Assembly: GCF_020166395.1 (NCBI RefSeq) | Contig: NZ_JAIQXU010000009.1 | Coordinates: forward strand, 1 to 64,000 | Origin: Deinococcus betulae | Lineage (GTDB): Bacteria > Deinococcota > Deinococci > Deinococcales > Deinococcaceae | Direction: 5' to 3' | DNA: 64,000 nucleotides | Part shown: positions 63,042-64,000 of the stretch, in pieces | Numbering within the stretch: position 1 is the stretch's first letter | Layout of the letters: each line of letters starts with the position of its first letter | Program-made: the position numbers and the translations under genes | Notes under the pieces: generated by a model | Database searches by the model: none | What the model was told of the DNA's origin: nothing | What the model saw: the letters and a program-made list of their open reading frames with translations, nothing else

Positions 63042-64000
63042 GTGATTGACCTGACCGCGCGCAATCCGGTGCCCAACCCCAGCGACCTGACGGCCGAACT
63101 GGTGCCCAGTCCGCGCTACCGGCAGGTGCGCTTTGAGACCTACCATCCCAACCCCGATTACCCCAGTCAGGCGGCGGCCCGCACGGCCCTCCAGGCGTTT
63201 TTGAAGGGCGCACAGGTGAGGCCCGGCGGGTTTCGGCTGTTTCGCCGCGCCAAGCCCGAGGGCCGGGGGCTATACCTGGACGGCGGCTTTGGCGTGGGCA
63301 AGACGCACCTGCTGGCCAGCGCCTGGCACGCCGCGCAGGGCACCGCCGCCCTGATGAGCTTTCAGGACCTGATGTACATCATCGGTGCCCTGGGCATGAT
63401 CCGCGCGGTGGACGCCTTCCGGCAGCACGATCTGCTGCTGATTGACGAGTTCGAGCTGGATGACCCTGGTAATACGCATATGGCCAATACCTTTCTGGGC
63501 CAGCTGATGCCCGGCGGCACCAGCGTCATCGCCACCAGCAACACCGAGCCTGGTGCGCTGGGGCAGGGCCGCTTTAACGCCACCGACTTCCAGCGGCAGA
63601 TTCAGGGCATTGCCAGCCGCTTTGACACCTGGCGTATTGACGGCCCCGACTACCGGCAGCGCGGTGTGCGGCCTGAAGACACCCTAAGCGCCGGAGAAGA
63701 CGCCGTCTGGGAAGCGCGGCAGAATCCGGTCACATTGGCCCGTATCAGTCACCGGGACCTGAGCCGGCATCTGCTGCAGGTGCATCCCAGCCGGTTCGCG
63801 CAGTTGCTGCACGGGGTTGGGGCGGTGGGGGTCACGGACCTGGCGGCCATGCCTGACCAGAACGTGGCGCTGAGATTCGTGCACTTTATTGACAAGCTGT
63901 ATGACCTGGGGCTGCCGGCGGCGTTTACGGGGCAGAGTCTGGGGGGGCTGTTTATCGATACGTACCGGCATGGGGCGTATGCGAAGAAGTACAGCCGGTG
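63042..64000 (+). CDS. zapE: ZapE (AFG1)-family ATPase, partial at the window end
   Basis: At least 319 codons from a GTG start; the 3' end runs out of the window. Walker A GGFGVGKT at about residue 80, Walker B LLLIDEFELDDP, and the family pattern ATSNTEPGALGQGRF. AFG1/ZapE proteins act at cell division in bacteria. The upstream YlmH-like gene ends two bases earlier. Confidence 0.9.
   Translation, partial: MIDLTARNPVPNPSDLTAELVPSPRYRQVRFETYHPNPDYPSQAAARTALQAFLKGAQVRPGGFRLFRRAKPEGRGLYLDGGFGVGKTHLLASAWHAAQGTAALMSFQDLMYIIGALGMIRAVDAFRQHDLLLIDEFELDDPGNTHMANTFLGQLMPGGTSVIATSNTEPGALGQGRFNATDFQRQIQGIASRFDTWRIDGPDYRQRGVRPEDTLSAGEDAVWEARQNPVTLARISHRDLSRHLLQVHPSRFAQLLHGVGAVGVTDLAAMPDQNVALRFVHFIDKLYDLGLPAAFTGQSLGGLFIDTYRHGAYAKKYSR

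Overview
The window looks like chromosomal DNA from a Deinococcus (Deinococcota). It is high in GC. Its gene content fits that genus: sufCBD, an archaeal/eukaryote-type prolyl-tRNA synthetase with a C-terminal Cys cluster, amylosucrase, type III pantothenate kinase and two DinB-fold proteins. About twenty genes start 5-8 nt after a TANNNT -10 hexamer with no Shine-Dalgarno sequence, the leaderless pattern known from this genus. The genus is inferred from content; the species cannot be named.

Layout. 0-4.6 kb: a membrane-anchored Mrr-like nuclease, a membrane protein, tRNA-Lys(CUU), folC, and purE-purK. 4.9-8.1 kb: a zinc cluster (COG0523 GTPase, AztC-like binding protein, AztD-like chaperone) behind a perfect palindrome. 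8.1-15 kb: a LysM/C39-like peptidase, a vitamin B12-type binding protein, an SDR, SRPBCC and Zn-alcohol dehydrogenase group, and coaX. 15-18.8 kb: a secreted protein and an ExbB-ExbD-TonB-like operon whose TonB-like partner is very Pro/Ala/Thr-rich. 18.9-24.3 kb: a suf Fe-S assembly operon interrupted by a YefM-YoeB type toxin-antitoxin pair (the toxin carries an in-frame stop), a lipoprotein and two small genes. 24.3-33 kb: an accessory stretch with an HD phosphohydrolase, a hairpin-rich non-coding segment, a frameshifted TPR-GGDEF gene, a flavin/PNPOx protein, a frameshifted cupin, amylosucrase, an alpha/beta hydrolase, and a degenerate IS630-type element fused in frame to a DUF2171 gene next to a NADAR gene.

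33-46 kb: proS, DinB, GNAT, a Pho-box-like site with a DUF47-Pit phosphate operon, a multidomain alpha-amylase lipoprotein, DUF427, a BsuPI-like protein, a beta-lactamase-like protein, and gatC-serS. 46-54.6 kb: a protein joining a trypsin-like protease to an endonuclease I domain without a signal peptide (the most unusual gene here), another DinB protein, comFC, an S4 protein, and a three-gene operon pairing a cohesin-like lipoprotein with a dockerin-domain protein. 54.9-64 kb: an M16 metallopeptidase, a Tat-exported MBL-fold hydrolase, a PAS-GGDEF-EAL protein, a YlmH-like S4 protein and the start of a ZapE-type ATPase.

Likely regulation: amylosucrase and alpha-amylase share GGAA-N4-TTCC LacI-type operators. 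The suf promoter carries a 7-1-7 palindrome just after the start of transcription. The phosphate operon has a Pho-box-like direct repeat. The zinc cluster has an 8-6-8 palindrome over its promoter.
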